Shown one piece after another: positions 21,929 to 34,687 of a stretch of 64,000 nt of DNA. The stretch comes from Udeniomyces pyricola (Eukaryota > Basidiomycota > Tremellomycetes > Cystofilobasidiales > Mrakiaceae). The notes beneath the pieces are model-generated. The model was not told the DNA's origin. It saw only the letters and a list, made by a program, of their open reading frames with translations, and did not search any database. The stretch's first letter is position 1, and each line of letters begins with the position of its first letter. A program made the translations under genes and the position numbers. The stretch covers positions 1 to 64,000 of the forward strand of contig BCIK01000019.1 in the NCBI GenBank assembly GCA_039545295.1, read 5' to 3'.

Positions 21929-24335
21929 CTAAATCGACGTGGCAAAGCCAATTTGGGAGTTGCCGACATCGAAGATGGTGTCTTGAGCCACCGCCAGATT
22001 GGAGCAGATGTGCATCACGTGCAGAACTGTCAGTTATGATCACGCACGACTGCCGTGACAACTCAATCAGAAAGACACCAGATGGATGTTGAACTCACAG
22101 ACACCTTTGAGGAATGCGTCCCCTACGAGGAAAGTACCATCTCCAAAAGCATCGTTTGCAGCAATCGCGCCGATACACATATTCGAAGTCGCCGAGACTT
22201 GACCAAGCGAGAGGTTAGGAGCAGGAATAGGAAAGTCGGCTGCACCAAAGTTAAATGAAAACTTGGGAGCCTTGTCACAGGGATATAAGTAATGACCACG
22301 GTAGCCATCGCCTAGGATGGTAGAAGCTTCTTGAGACCCTTGTACGGACGACCAAAGCGTTTTCACGTCAATGGATGGACCGTATATGATGGTAGTGCCA
22401 GTGTCCTTCAACAAAAAATGATTTTATGATCAGCGACAGATATTGACACGGTATAACACGTCGATGTGATAGGCGTTCAAAGATGAATGACGTAAATGAT
22501 CATCAACTTCAGTCAGAGAGGACCACATACAATGATCGCCTTGGGAGAATTGCTTGCAAGGGCAGCGATCTGGTCGTTTACTGTTGCCCATCAAACAAGC
22601 TGCAAGGTCAGTACGAACTCCTGATTTTCATGACTAACAGGTCATCTGCCAGCGAGCATACCTGAGATGGCACCGAGATCGACAGTCCAATATTTTTGCT
22701 CCGTGACAGGAGTGTAAAACACGTCGCCAGAATACTTGGCCGAGTTGATTCCGCCGAGGTCTGTCAGTGTCATGAGGCAGATGCAAAAGTCAGATATGAA
22801 ATCGGTATGGTGACTCCAGACTCGGCGAGAAGATCTAGTGCCATTACTTAGCAAAGTCATGAGCTCAGTCTAAATGCGTAGATAACTCACACAATTCAGG
22901 CCCAGAGATGGCGAGTGAGAAACCGAAGAGGTGATTGGAGATAGTTCCAGCGTCGATGAGGTTTTCTGTAGTCACCGGAGCATTAAGAAGAATTCAGTCA
23001 GCCACCGTTCACGCGAAACGACAGATTTACAGCCAATGATCCGCTTCACTTACGCATAAACGTCTTGCTGATCTGACTATTCTCGGCCATGTTACTCAAT
23101 GCGGGCCAGCCCAGACCGCAAATTCCATCGGCAGAAAATGTGCTAGAACCAAAACTGTTTGACAGGTCCGTGACGGCGCCAAATTGCTGCGAAAAAGCCG
23201 AGAGGCCAGCGACGGTTACCTAATAACCGAGGCAAAAAGCATGTTGAGATGAGATAGAGAGAATGGTGCATAAGTGCTGCATCAAGAGTTGAATGAAAAC
23301 GCAAATAGTGACGAACCGTATCGACGTAGACAGGACCGGACGTCGAGGAGCCGTCGCCATAGGCAATCTTTAGATGCCCGGATTGCTAGAGAAAAAGAAG
23401 ATAAATCAGTTGGCACACTTCCCCAAAGAATGGTGACGGCAGACAGCGATGATGAAAGGGAAAAATACGTACAGATGAGTTGGACGATGTAGGGGTATAC
23501 TTGTGATGGCCACTGCAAGGCGAAGATGTGCAGTTGGTACCCGGCACCCAGAGATCAGAGGAACCTAGGAGATTATGAATCAGGTTATACAAGGTGATCA
23601 TATGCAATGACATTGAAGCTGGCGAGAGAGCTTCTACTAACCTGTATCGAATACGACCTCGAATGGCTCGCCTCCGATAAATAGGGTCCCTTTATAGCGA
23701 GCACCATCGCTCTACATGATATGAAACATAGCGGTTTATATGATGTGAGTGATTGATATGATCAAGATAGAACATTGTGCATAGTCATCCAATCGAGTGA
23801 CTTGTAACGTACCTGGCCGCTCAACCCCACGGTCCCCGAGCCGGCAGCATCTCTCCTTACTCGCCGCATCTTGGCCTCCGTCGGCAGGAGGACGCTTCGC
23901 GCCATCTGTCCGTACTTGCTGGAAGAGGAATGGAAGTTAGTATGGCAAAGATCAACTTGTTGCTCTCTGACCGTCATATGACCGAATGCGAGACTACGCG
24001 TACAGTGCGACCCGGACGGTAGAATCCTGGAATAGGTAGTGAATTGCAACGGACGGATTATCAGCATGGCCTTAATCCAGTTGTGACTTGGACAAGATGG
24101 GCCGCCCATGAAGAAATGCGGAATATATATGTACCCTGATGAATTGTAGATCAGCCACTCGTAAGTCTCTTCGTGCTAAATTCTCTGGGTTGGCTCGGAG
24201 TGCGACGGCCATGCCGACGCGCTCATTGGCATGAGGCCGGAAGAGCGCGGAATTTTGAGCGACAGCTGAAGCTGGTGCAGCGAGCGAGAGGGCGCAGACG
24301 AGGACGGAGATAGGCAGCAAGGTAGAGGAGAGCAT
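21929..24335 (-). CDS. Secreted pepsin-like aspartic protease (family A1)
   Basis: Extracellular or vacuolar acid protease. Twelve exons, 436 aa: complement(21929..21981, 22099..22405, 22531..22580, 22662..22760, 22891..22965, 23054..23219, 23317..23385, 23473..23564, 23642..23711, 23813..23918, 24004..24026, 24135..24335). A signal peptide (about 1-23, ending APASA) is followed by a propeptide to about residue 95. The first catalytic motif is FDTGSSDLWVPG (~130-141), the flap is YGDGS (~170), and the second catalytic motif is DTGTT (~318). The family C-terminal block reads FLVGDAFLKGVYTIFDVGNSQIGFA, and both catalytic Asp residues are present. Introns cut the first DTG codon for Gly and the final YTIFD block, and only the chosen splice sites restore them. 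One exon is 23 bases. There is no C-terminal GPI signal, so it is probably soluble. Confidence 0.95.
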
Positions 24336-25105
24336 CGGCAGTGGAGGTCGCTAAGGCGGGAAGAGAAGAGGAGGGAATGAAGGGGTCAATTCGAGGCGTG
24401 GTTAATGGCGGCAAGCTGGCAGATGACCCTCTTGCTCGTCTTCTACCAGGAACATGCCAAGACGCAAGCTAGCAGACTATGGACTATTACATATGATATA
24501 TGGATCGCATATGAGCGGTCGGTCACCAAAGCGCGGGCTATCCGGCCAGGGGGCGTAAGAAGAGGGGCGAAAGGGTGAAACAGGAGGATCGAGCCAATCA
24601 AGCGGGATTCGCCATTGATGTTTACAAAGGTGAAGAGGGGTCAGGGGGTGTCGAGGGAGGAGGGCCGATATTTGGTTTTCCTTATGGCGGACAACAATGT
24701 GTGTATGCTGTATAGCATGTGAGACGTCGACGGGTCAGTGTCGATGATGACGTTGAAATGTACGTTTGGGTCGCGCGGTCAGTCGGGCGGGTTGATGTAT
24801 ACTATGTATGTATATGTATATGTACATGTCATGCAAGCTGCAAGTGTGATCAAGTGAGAGATGTCCCAATGGCTGTGCTATGAGCCAGCTCTGGCTGTGC
24901 ATATATCGTAAAGAATGATGATTATCATTAAACAATGAGTATTATTATCAAACATGTGAATGGTTTGGGAATTTGGCATCCCTCCACGAAACCGCCAACC
25001 AACCAACTTGACCTCTATTCACGTACCCACTTACTTACTCTTACTCTCACCCGCATCCTCACCTCATCAGTCTCATCATTTACTCAAACACCCTCTACCC
25101 TCAAC
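24336..25105. promoter_or_regulatory. Divergent intergenic region, protease / unknown gene
   Basis: A 770-base gap between divergent start codons. It includes a TATG/TATATG-rich stretch around 24797-24828. A long open frame runs into the downstream gene from 24935, but the upstream part is Thr/Leu/Ser-rich with no conserved feature and is probably 5' UTR. Nothing else recognised. Confidence 0.5.
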
Positions 25106-26851
25106 ATGCTGTCCTCACTCTCTCGCCATCCCATTCGCTCATCTCTCACCCGCATCTGTTTTGTTCCCTCGGCCCCGTTCTCGTCTCTCACTCCTTATGA
25201 CACTGTATCTCAGCCAGACGCTGCCCATTCGACTGCGTCGGCAACTTCGTCACTTATCGCGCCAGATCTCTCACCATCCTCACCGCCTAGCAACAAAGCT
25301 CCTTCACTCTTCAACGCTCGCTCTCGTTCCAATACCAAGTCATCCCTTCCAACCGTCACGCCTCCGCGTTCACTTGTTCCGCCTCCCGCGTCCGTTCCAT
25401 TTTCCCTTCCCGAATCTCGTGTCATGCTCTTGGAGAGAGTGTCCAGGAGCCCTGAGCTCAAGCAAAAATTCGACCAGATCGAGCTGCGGAAACGGAACAG
25501 TCTATTCCCTAGGTATTGGGCCAAGCGAACAGCAGCCAGGTGGTTTAGTGGTGAGTCTCAGGCTTCTACTTGACTGCGCTCGCTCGCGGTCTGGTTCGTG
25601 CGTTGACACTCCTTTATAGAAAACCTCGGATGGACGGTCAACTCTCAAGACGCTCGACCTGATGATTGATCGTGTTATATATGCGTCTATGCTATCATTC
25701 AGAAACCATGGCAGAGTGGTATTCGGATCCCCGACCGTATATAGATCGTGATGCATTATTCGGAGTCGACCCAAAGTTTAAGCCTCTTCCAGATTGGCAG
25801 CCTAAAGTGGGTTCCGGTTCTTCCAGCTGCTTTCCTTCATCACTCAGAGAGAAGATGAGATTTGGGGGGACATGGTTAACATACAATTTCTGACCAAGTC
25901 GATCGAGTATCATGTTCTCTACTGATCTTTTACCTCGTGATTTACTGCAATTCACAGACTGGAGATCGCGTGATCACGGCGTATGGTGGATACGGTAATA
26001 TCATCGCTATTCGACCCAAACATATCCGTGAAAATCGCGCGATCCCTAGGCAAGACGATCCCGCCTTTGCCAATCCATTCGACGAGCCTCGAACAGCCAA
26101 ACCTACTCGACGCGCGATCTCCATGCCGTCGGATGAAGTGCTGATGACGAGCAAGGCGGGACCCGATGCGGGTGCGGTAGCCAAGTGGGAAGGAGAGCAG
26201 AGGAGGACCCGAGCCGTGGGTATCATTACGGATGATGAGGAAGCAGGTCGGACTAAAACAGCCAAGGCAGCCAAGCCGGAATGGGTCGCAGAGGTCAAAA
26301 TCGAGTTGGAAATGTACGCCTTTTTGTGTTCTTTCTGTGCAGAACATTTTTTTCAGAAGACCAATCACTGATTCAATTGTGGTATCGTTCAAAATCTGCA
26401 GTGACCACAAGTTGACGAGACATCATGCCTTGGATTCGCTTCGACATGTATGTTCCGCTCGCTTTCCCTGATCCTGCCTTCGACTCATATGCATCCTTGT
26501 TCAGTCTCAATAATGAGTCTCGTGGCTTACAATTGTCCCCTTGTATATCATCACCTATGCCTCATTTGATGACCTGTTCTCTCGGGACTCTTCCAGGCTC
26601 CTCTCTCATCTCATTGGCTGAGCGCACACTTGGCTGAGACCGGACACCCCACGCCTCTCGCTGCGCATAACGCCGGATACCGACCACGCAAGCCCCGCGA
26701 TGCGTTCGTGAATGCCATGGGACAGTATACTGTCCCTCCTGGGGCAGAGAGACGGCTGACTCATAAACGCAATAAGGAAAAGTGGCAGAATCAGGCTGGA
26801 ATCCAGTCGGGGCCGGCAAATTTGGCGAGGAAGGCTTTCGTTGCATCATGA
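25106..26851 (+). CDS. Hypothetical protein, probably mitochondrial
   Basis: Family not recognised. Model of five exons, 401 aa: 25106..25550, 25703..25806, 25958..26313, 26402..26447, 26597..26851. The N-terminus (MLSSLSRHPIRSSLTRICF) is a strong candidate mitochondrial targeting sequence. Short conserved-looking blocks follow: QIELRKRNSLFPRYWAKRTA near 130-148, EWYSDPRPYIDRDALFGVDP near 153, GDRVITAYGGYGN near 185, and a basic C-terminus with KRNKEKWQNQAG. The basic, compact character would suit a mitochondrial ribosome-associated protein, but this is inference. An alternative second exon from 25620 would end the protein after 164 residues at 25669, and a strong-context ATG at 25708 could then start a separate gene. 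Confidence 0.55.
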
Positions 26852-27122
26852 TGGGCTCTGGACGACCACATGAGATGAGGTGTGATGCGCGAGGAAGTAT
26901 GGATGTCACTGTCGATGAATGTCGTTGATTGCATCTCTTCCGTTGAAAAAGAGAAGGAAAAAAAAAGAAGAAAAGAAAAATGCATCGATCCCAAACGACA
27001 AGGCGGCGTTGGCCTTGAGGTTGATCTGAATTGCTTCGCACAAATTCCAGTCTCGTCCTCCATTCCACCGACCATCCAGCTTCCCTCCGTGTTTGCTCCT
27101 TCCTTCCCCTGCTCCCGCTACC

Positions 27123-30100
27123 ATGTCCGATACCAAGCCGACCAAACGACCCCGAGACGATGCAGACGAGAAAGAGGATCACTATGATCCCGCCACGACG
27201 ACCATGCTCTTCGTCTCAAACCTGCCGTACACTGGTGCGTGGCGTCAGGTCCTCGCGTTTCAGCTCCTCGCGTTGATATCCTACCTGTCCACCTGGCGTT
27301 CACACAAGTCGAACCCTCTGGCCTTGGGCTCATCCCCGACACACAGCTCAGAGCTCATTCGTACTTCCAATGTTGTCCCGTATAGCTAACCTCAACCTGG
27401 TGCATCATTCCTCACACCCAATGTAGCCACCACTACCGACTTGACCACCCATTTCTCTGACATTGGTCCCGTCCGTTCCGCCTTTGTCGTCCTCGACCGC
27501 GACACCAAGAAATCCAAGGGTGTCGGTTACGTGTCGTACGCCATGCGAGAGGACGCCGACCGGGCTGTGGCCGAGATGAACGGCGGGAGCTTTGGGGATG
27601 GAAAGGGACGAAGGCTGGGTGTCGAGTTCGCCGGAAAGCGAGTAAGTCCTTGGGCTTTCTTCGCCTTTCTTCGCTGTCGCGACTCTTTTGTCTGGCTCGG
27701 ATCCTATGTGCATCGGTCGGCATGCTCTACTCGGCGGGCATCGATCCTGGGAGCAAGGAATGACGTGAAGGGGACTTGACGGGCTCTGATCAGACGTCGA
27801 GCAAACATGCCAATAGCTATGAGTGACCTCTAACCTCATAAACACATCCCTGACGTCCTTCACCTTTATCCTTTCATCTAGCCTGCTCTTGTCGACCCTG
27901 AGTCAAATCTGCCCCCTGCTCCCAAGATCAAGAAGCCTCGTCCTGCTCTTCCTTCCCAATATCGTACCAGCACACATATCTCTGAGGACTCGGCCGACCC
28001 CTCTACCAGTGCTGCTGCCTCTTCGTCGTCCCATGATCCTCGAGCCATCCGAACGCTCATCGTGAGCAACCTTCCAGATGGACTCACCAAGGCCGTCCTG
28101 TGGAAAAAGATTAGAAAAATTGGAGAGGTCGAAGAATTGATTTATCCGGTTTCCGAGGACAACCTTTCGATAGGTTCGTTGAGTTTGCCGCGCTTGTTGC
28201 ACGAGCCAATCCTCTGCCTGATGGGGTCTGCCATGCTAAACCTATGTATGTAGGCATGATCATGCTAATCGTTTTACTTCCTTCTCCGTATCTTGCAATC
28301 CTTCACTTTCTCAGCCCATGTCGTCTTTCCCTCTCCCTCCCTAGCTTCGGCAGCCGTTCCGAGGCTCCACGCTCACACGTACAAGGAGCGAACGCTTTCG
28401 TGCGTTCTCAAGAAGGTCATCGACAAGCTCGAGGCCTCTGGAAAGGATGGTGCACTCTCTAAAGGATCCCGTCTCATCATTCGAAACTTGCCGTGGGATG
28501 TGAGTTCGGTGTCTGAACAACCACCTCCTCAAGAGCCTCGTCCTTTTTCGAGGTTACGTTCCAAAAGAACTCGTTTTTCCGTTCTCCAGAGCTGACATTT
28601 CGTCCTTTATGATGCTGTTTGGCTCTCATGTCACCATCCTTCCAGACCACGTCCCAAACCCTTCACACCATCTTCCTTCCCTACGGTCCGATCCACTCCA
28701 TCACCCTTCCCCCTCCCCTTCCTCCTTCCAAGTCCGCTTCCACCGATCCTGATAAGCCTGCTTCAAAACCTCGAGCGCGAGGTTTCGCCTTCGTTTGGAT
28801 GGTCACCCGAAAGGATGCTGAGAAGGCGCTCGAGGGTGTCAATGGCACCACTATCATCGGCGAAAATGGCAAGGAGGATCAAGGTCGAGTTGCTGCCGTC
28901 GATTGGGCGTTGAGCAAGGACAAATGGAAGGAGGCCGAGGCTAAGGGATCGGATGCTGTTGAGGTGGAAGAGGAAACCAAGGAGAAGACTACCGAGGAGA
29001 GTGCTGAGAAGACGGCAAATGAGGACCAGCCTGAGGGGCTCGCGATTGGAGACAGTGGAGAGATGATGGTTCCTGCCGGTGACGATGAGGAAGAGACCAA
29101 GGAAGAGGAGGAGGAGGCCGTCAAGCCGGCCCTGCCTGCTCCCGAGGAAGGCTCGACTTTGTTCATTCGAAACCTCAGTTTCGAGGCAACCGAGGATCAG
29201 CTTCGAACACTGTAAGTCTTGACTCGCGTGCCTGAAATTGCTTGCGTCATCTTTCATCGGGGTTGATTACTCACGACGCAACTCACCTTCCTCTCACCGA
29301 CCTTTTCCCGCCATGCTCTACCGCTTAGTTTCCGAACCTACGGACCTCTTCGATACGCCAAGATCACCATTGACAGGGCTACCGGCCGATCGCGTGGCAC
29401 GGGCTTTGTTTGCTTCTGGAAGCGGGAGGATGCCGAGCGAGCCGTCGAACAAGCGAGGTTGATGAGCGTCGAGACTGGTAGTGGAGCTAATTCGGTCCCC
29501 GTACGTCCATTTCTCCACGATTTTCGTATGATCGCCTAGACGGAGTTTGCGTCCTCACACTGATGGTGTCTGCCGCATTCTGACTTCAGGTCCGAAACCG
29601 TGCGGCCAACCCTTTCGCAGCCCCGTCCATTTTGACGGTTGATCCTTCCTCGTCCCTCGCCGCTAACCTTGTTATGCATGGCCGAGTCCTCGACGTCGAA
29701 GTTGCCGTCACCCGTGAGCAGGCGGGCAAGCTCAAGGAGGAGAGCGAGAGGAGGAAAGAGAAGGTCGACAAGCGAAACACGTACCTGATGCGTGAGGGAG
29801 GTACGTTCTCCTTCTATTTGTCTTGGCCGCAGGCTTGCATCGCGTATCGCCGATGGTGTGCTTTCGTTCGTCGCATGAATGCTCGAGCTAACCGTCATTG
29901 CTCATTCGTCTTCGTTCCTCTATTTTCTCTTGATAGTCATTTTCCCCAATACTCCCGCTGCCGAGACCTTAGCGCCGAATGAGCTCGAGAAGCGAATGGA
30001 CTCCTTCAGCTCTCGAAAGACCCTTCTCACCTCTAACCCTTCCCTCTACATTTCCAAAACTCGACTTTCGATCCGTCAGCTGCCTCTCTTCTGCACCGAC

Positions 30101-31304
30101 CGAACGCTCAAGCGATTGGCAATCCACGCTTCGCGGGAGTTCGACAACGAAGTCACGGCTTCTACCCGGGAAGGCCTGGACGAGGAGGAGTCTCGCGACG
30201 GCACGCTCTCGCCTGCCGTCGCCAAGGCTGAGGAGAGCGGCAAAGGAGGACGAGGCAAGAGTGGCAAGAAGGAACGAACGACGGTCGTCATCCAGGCCAA
30301 GGTCGTCCGAGCGACAGATAGAGTCGACGCCCTCACAGGACTCGGCAAATCCAAGGGATACGGTTTCCTCGAGATGAGGTCTCATCAGGACGCGCTCAAG
30401 GTCCTTCGATGGGCCAACAACAACCCGACCGTGGAGAACCTCATGCGGGAATGGTGGACGGTTGAGTTGGACGAGCTCGTCGAGAGGACCAAAGTCCAAC
30501 TTGACGAGGCGAGGTTGGAAGAGCTCAAGATTGCTTCGGGCGAGATTGCTCCGCCAGTCAAGGAGGAGGATGCCGGACCGATGAACGAGAAGAAGAAGAA
30601 GAAAGGCAAGGCAAAGGCTGAGGAGGAGGTTGCTGATCTGGGCGAGGTCGGTCAGGAGAAGAAGAAGAAGGAGAAGTTGGAGACGACCGAGTTGGAGACG
30701 AGGCTGAGGCGATTGACAGAGAAGGCCAAGGAGCTCAAGGAGTTGATTGAGGCTGGAAGGGAACTCGTCATGAAGAAGACGCTCATCGTCGAGTTTTCGA
30801 TTGAGAACGTTCAGGTGCGACTTACCTCCATTTGTCTTCATTCTGCTTTTACTCTGTCCGTTTCTCCTCTCTTGAGTTAAGGAAGCCTTCGACATGCTGA
30901 CGTTCACTCTTATTCTTGACTCTTCTAATACATTCTTGCGTACGGATCAGGTCGTCCAACGTCGAGTCTCGAAAGTCGGTGGCCCCTCTTCTGGCAACGG
31001 CAACTTTGGCAACAAGCGCAAGTTTGACGGCGAGACCAACGGTCGGGATGTGGAGTCCGCTCGAGGTGGGGGAGGCGACCGGGGCGGCGACAACAAACGA
31101 CCTCGCGGGGGACCGTCAGACGGCAAGAACCGACAGTACCGAGACCGAAAGGGAGACGGCGCAGGAGATAAGGAGTCCAAGCCATCGTCGGCTCCTGCAG
31201 GCGATAGGGCTCCGAAGGGTGGGGAGCAGAGTGAGGAGAAGAAGCAATTGGGGGTGTTGATTGGCAAGAAGAGAAGGGAGAGGAAAGACAAGGGTGGAAG
31301 ATGA
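27123..31304 (+). CDS. NOP4: Nucleolar RNA-binding protein Nop4/RBM28
   Basis: Nucleolar multi-RRM protein needed for 60S ribosomal subunit assembly and 27S pre-rRNA processing. Nine exons, 994 aa: 27123..27234, 27427..27641, 27882..28173, 28315..28499, 28646..29211, 29329..29500, 29590..29800, 29937..30814, 30951..31304. RRM1 lies at 28-108 (MLFVSNLPYT; SKGVGYVSY) and RRM2 near 165-240 (RTLIVSNLPDGL). RRM3 begins near 258 (RLIIRNLPWD; ARGFAFVWM) and RRM4 near 440-520 (STLFIRNLSFEA; SRGTGFVCFW). A divergent fifth RRM-like domain lies near 600-730 (RLSIRQLPLF; SKGYGFLEM). Acidic runs separate RRM3 and RRM4. The C-terminus is basic and glycine-rich and ends with KKRRERKDKGGR, typical of Nop4. 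Introns interrupt RNP motifs, so the splice sites are well constrained. It is convergent with eIF2B epsilon, 155 bases apart. Confidence 0.93.
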
Positions 31305-31459
31305 TCAAGAGAGCTATGAGACCATGTTGAGGAGTGTTTGGTAGCTTTTCTCTGTCCTCTGTGCTTCTTTTTTGCCTTTTTCTCTTGCATCCGATTTGGT
31401 ATCGATATGTTTGCTTTCTTTCTGAATTTATTATTAGAGACCCAGGCGAACGATCTCAT

Positions 31460-34400
31460 CTAATCTTCGTCGCTCTCCTCTTCGTCGCTGTCTTCCTCAC
31501 TGCTCTCTTGTTCGTTCTGAACGGCGTCCTGCACAAATTTGGCTGCCAACTTGACGAGCTTCTCCATCTCATCCCCCTCGTTGTCGTCATCGTCGGGGTC
31601 GTCATCCTTGGAGTCGGGGTGAACGTACCACGCGAGCAGATCTGAGCCATCGACGACGTCGGCATTGTAAAGAGAAAGGAGAATGGAAAGGTAGTAAGGG
31701 GCAGTGAGAGGGTTGGCGATGATGAACCGCTGTAGAAAGCAGATCAATGAGAAAAGAAAAAAGCAGGTTACGTCAGTAATCAGTATGGTTTTAGGCGATT
31801 TGGTTGAGGTTGACCACACGTTACACTACAACCAGCCAAAGACGACTTACTTGGTGGTACTGAAGAATCTCAACCTTCTCTTCCCGCGTCTCCGAGAACC
31901 GACACAGCAACGGGCCCCACTGAGCAAACAACTTAAGCGCCGCCGGCCTCACAGTCTGCACAGGGATCCCGCCCTGCATTAATCCCTCGACTCGCCCAAT
32001 CAAGTACCCCAACACCACCTCCCTAACGATACCGGGACCAACGTTGGTAGTAGCCCTAGCCGACTTGATCTGCAACGCTGCGAAATCAATCGATTCCTCA
32101 TCGACCGCTCCACCTTTCTCGAAAGCGTGATCAAGTGTTGCAACACATTCGATCCGGAAGCTAGGCTCGTCTCCGACCTCGAGGGCAAGGGTCAGGTTCG
32201 GCGGCGCGTGAAGCCCAGATCCGTCGGTCGCCGAGAGCGCGGGGGAAGACTCTGGGGTGGACTCCCGAGAAAGGATGGAGAGGGTACCGGAAGAGTCGGA
32301 AAGGGCCAGATGAGAGGTTGTACGGGCGAGTTGTAGGAGGCGCTTGTTTGGCGGGTGCTCGAAGGGATCTTCGGAATCGGACAGCTCAGATTCTGAACCA
32401 TCATCAGATGATGTGCAGAGCGACGCATCGCCGGGCCAGAGGTAGCCGATCGAGTTAGGACCAAGAGCAGCTATACGTTCGTCTGGAGAGAAAGAGCAGA
32501 AGAGAAGGTGACGAAAAGAGTAGAACAGCAGTGTACCAGATAAGCACAAGAGTTGATATAAAAGAAAAGGAAGATTCTGCGACGAGGTGACAAGGTCGCC
32601 CCAAACGGGACACAAGCACAGCCAACGCAAATCTCACCTTCGTCATCAATCTCCTCATCCTCATCCTCACTCTCGTCATCCTCGTCCTCCCTCCACCTTC
32701 TTCGTCCGACCCTGCTATAATCCGGCAACTTGACGCCATCTCCAATCCTCACGCCATCTCCGATCAAACATCCCTTTCCAACGATACAATTCTTTCCGAT
32801 GCGAACATTGGCACCGATAATGGATGCTTCGATCGTGCAGTCAGACTCGATAAGAACGTCGTCCCAGACGTAAGAATCGATAATGGTGCAATGCGGGTGG
32901 ATGGTGACGTTACGGCCGACGACCGAAGTGGCGAGGATAACGGCGTCAGAGATAATGGAACGGGCTCCAATGAGGGTGTTTGGGCCGATCTTGCATGTCC
33001 TGTCGACGAAAAGCAGAGTCCACGGAAAGGGGCTTTAAAGAGGGTTCCGTCTGCCAAGACAGGCCACAGTCGCGAGCTCCGAGATGACTTACCTCGACAA
33101 TTTGGTCTTGTTGGTGACATATACACCGCCCTCCCTGAACTCATACAGATCTTCGCCCTGGCTTGAACTTCCCGGCAAGTTACCATCAGGCACCATGGGA
33201 TAGGTCCATCTCGATAGGACATCCCGACTGACAGCATCATAGCTCAACGTGTCCGAGACACGGGCAGCGTAACCTCGGCCGGCGAAGTGGACGTGAAGGG
33301 TTTGATTGGTGAGATCCGAGGTGAGAATGCCTGGAAGGAAATCGAGTCGAAGGGATTGATAATCAAAATTCTCAAAGAAAAGCTCCGGGATCTTTGTGGA
33401 AACAGAGAAGAGAAAGAAAACGATGCTCTTGAGATGAGCTCACATGCATCACAGATCGACTGGGGTATGATGCCCAGAGAAGAGCCAGACGAGGGCTACG
33501 AGGAAGGAACGTGACTCACGTCGACACTGCAAACGTCGATTCCACAGTCGATAAGGTCATTTCGAACCTCGACCTCCTCTTCTCCCCATTTTGGGTCAAA
33601 GATGCTGCCAGGCAGATGGGCTCGCTTCTTACGCGGCACGGCAGTCACTGGCTCATAGTGAAGCAGCTTGTTGGTCGGCGAGAGAACGAACAGGGACGAG
33701 GAAGGTATCGGTCTGCAGGAACAGAATGTCACAAGCTGAGTGTGAGTATTGTCACAAACTATCCAACGGTACTTATGAAGACATGTATGACATGGATTGA
33801 GAAGCAGCCATAAGCGTACCTGATCTTCCGACCAAGTCCGCCCTCCTTGACGACCATGGTCATGATGGCATCCTTGGACGCCTTGCGTCGCTCGCGGTGA
33901 GCATCGACGGCTTCCATGAGATTAAGGTTAGAGACGACGTCACCGGACAGAAGGATGAAGTCGGACTTGATCAGCTGCGAAATGACCAAATAGAAAGGGA
34001 AGAGGGGGAGGAAAGAACGCGTCAGCTGCTGTGGAATATGCTGCCAGATTCAGATTCAGGAGAGTACAGCAGAATACTTGCCTTGCGATCGTGAAGTTCT
34101 CGAAGAGCATCTCCGACTGAGAGAGCTGAGGGAGATACAACGGTCGTGATGACCAAGGGCGAGTATGGACGCGAGAATGCGGAGGCTCTGTGAGATAGAC
34201 GGACGAGGCAGCAAGCGAGACCACCAAAGTTAATCGATAGTCGACCACATGCGGCGGATACAATAAGGCATTGAAGGACTGAACGGACTGCAGAGCTTCC
34301 TGGACCATCTCGGCTTGAGTCGTGCAGAAGACGATGACCTCTTGGACGCCAGCAACGGCGAGACTCTCGAGAGTCCATTCGAGCAAGGGCACATTACAGA

Positions 34401-34687
34401 GTGGGAGGAGGCACTGTCGTGGAACAAGATCAAGAGAGAAGTTGAAAGATCGTGTTGAAGCACGGGCGACGTCACGTCAGCATAGGCACTTAACAATGAC
34501 TCTGGCGGGGTCGATGAGTTGTGAGAGTGTGCGCTATATGTTGGAACGAGAACGAACGTACCCTTGGTCGGTCAAGGGTGAGGGGCTGGAAGCGTTGATT
34601 GTACGAGTCGGCGAGCACGACAGCTTGAAGGATATCTTGCTCCTTCTCAAGCGTCTCCTTGGGAGGAGGAGGGGCCTTGGGGGGCAT
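31460..34687 (-). CDS. GCD6: eIF2B epsilon, catalytic subunit (Gcd6)
   Basis: Guanine-nucleotide exchange subunit that reactivates eIF2-GDP in translation initiation. Nine exons, 755 aa: complement(31460..31729, 31851..32482, 32638..32999, 33093..33391, 33520..33712, 33820..33974, 34082..34187, 34289..34413, 34562..34687). A nucleotidyltransferase-like domain spans about 20-270 (QAVVLADSYNQRFQPLT; LPLCNVPLLEWTLE; SDFILLSGDVVSNL). Left-handed beta-helix hexapeptides lie at about 335-440 (CKIGPNTLIGARSIIS; NVRIGKNCIVGKG), and a short acidic linker follows. The C-terminal W2/HEAT domain carries the exchange activity (about 560-740), and the tail is acidic as in other Gcd6 proteins. The intron 33975-34081 begins GCAAGT, a GC-AG intron. 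Its position is fixed by the conserved DRK-LIKSDFILLS junction. Confidence 0.95.

Noticed and set aside
21985..22098. Alternative protease last-exon acceptor after CTGACAG
   Set aside because: It is in frame but inserts extra residues before the conserved YTIFDVGN block; the CTCAAG acceptor recreates that block exactly.
27642..27881. Possible intron-hosted C/D snoRNA in Nop4 intron 2
   Set aside because: CTGA-like and ATGA-like words occur, but no proper C box (RTGATGA) with terminal stem could be paired.
29969..30907. 312-codon minus ORF opposite Nop4
   Set aside because: Leu/Arg/Ser-rich mirror of a long Nop4 exon; the plus strand carries the RRM motifs.
30880..30950. Extra Nop4 exon beginning GAAGCCTTCGACATG
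   Set aside because: No donor in the needed phase follows it, and direct splicing from 30814 to 30951 gives the expected continuous frame.
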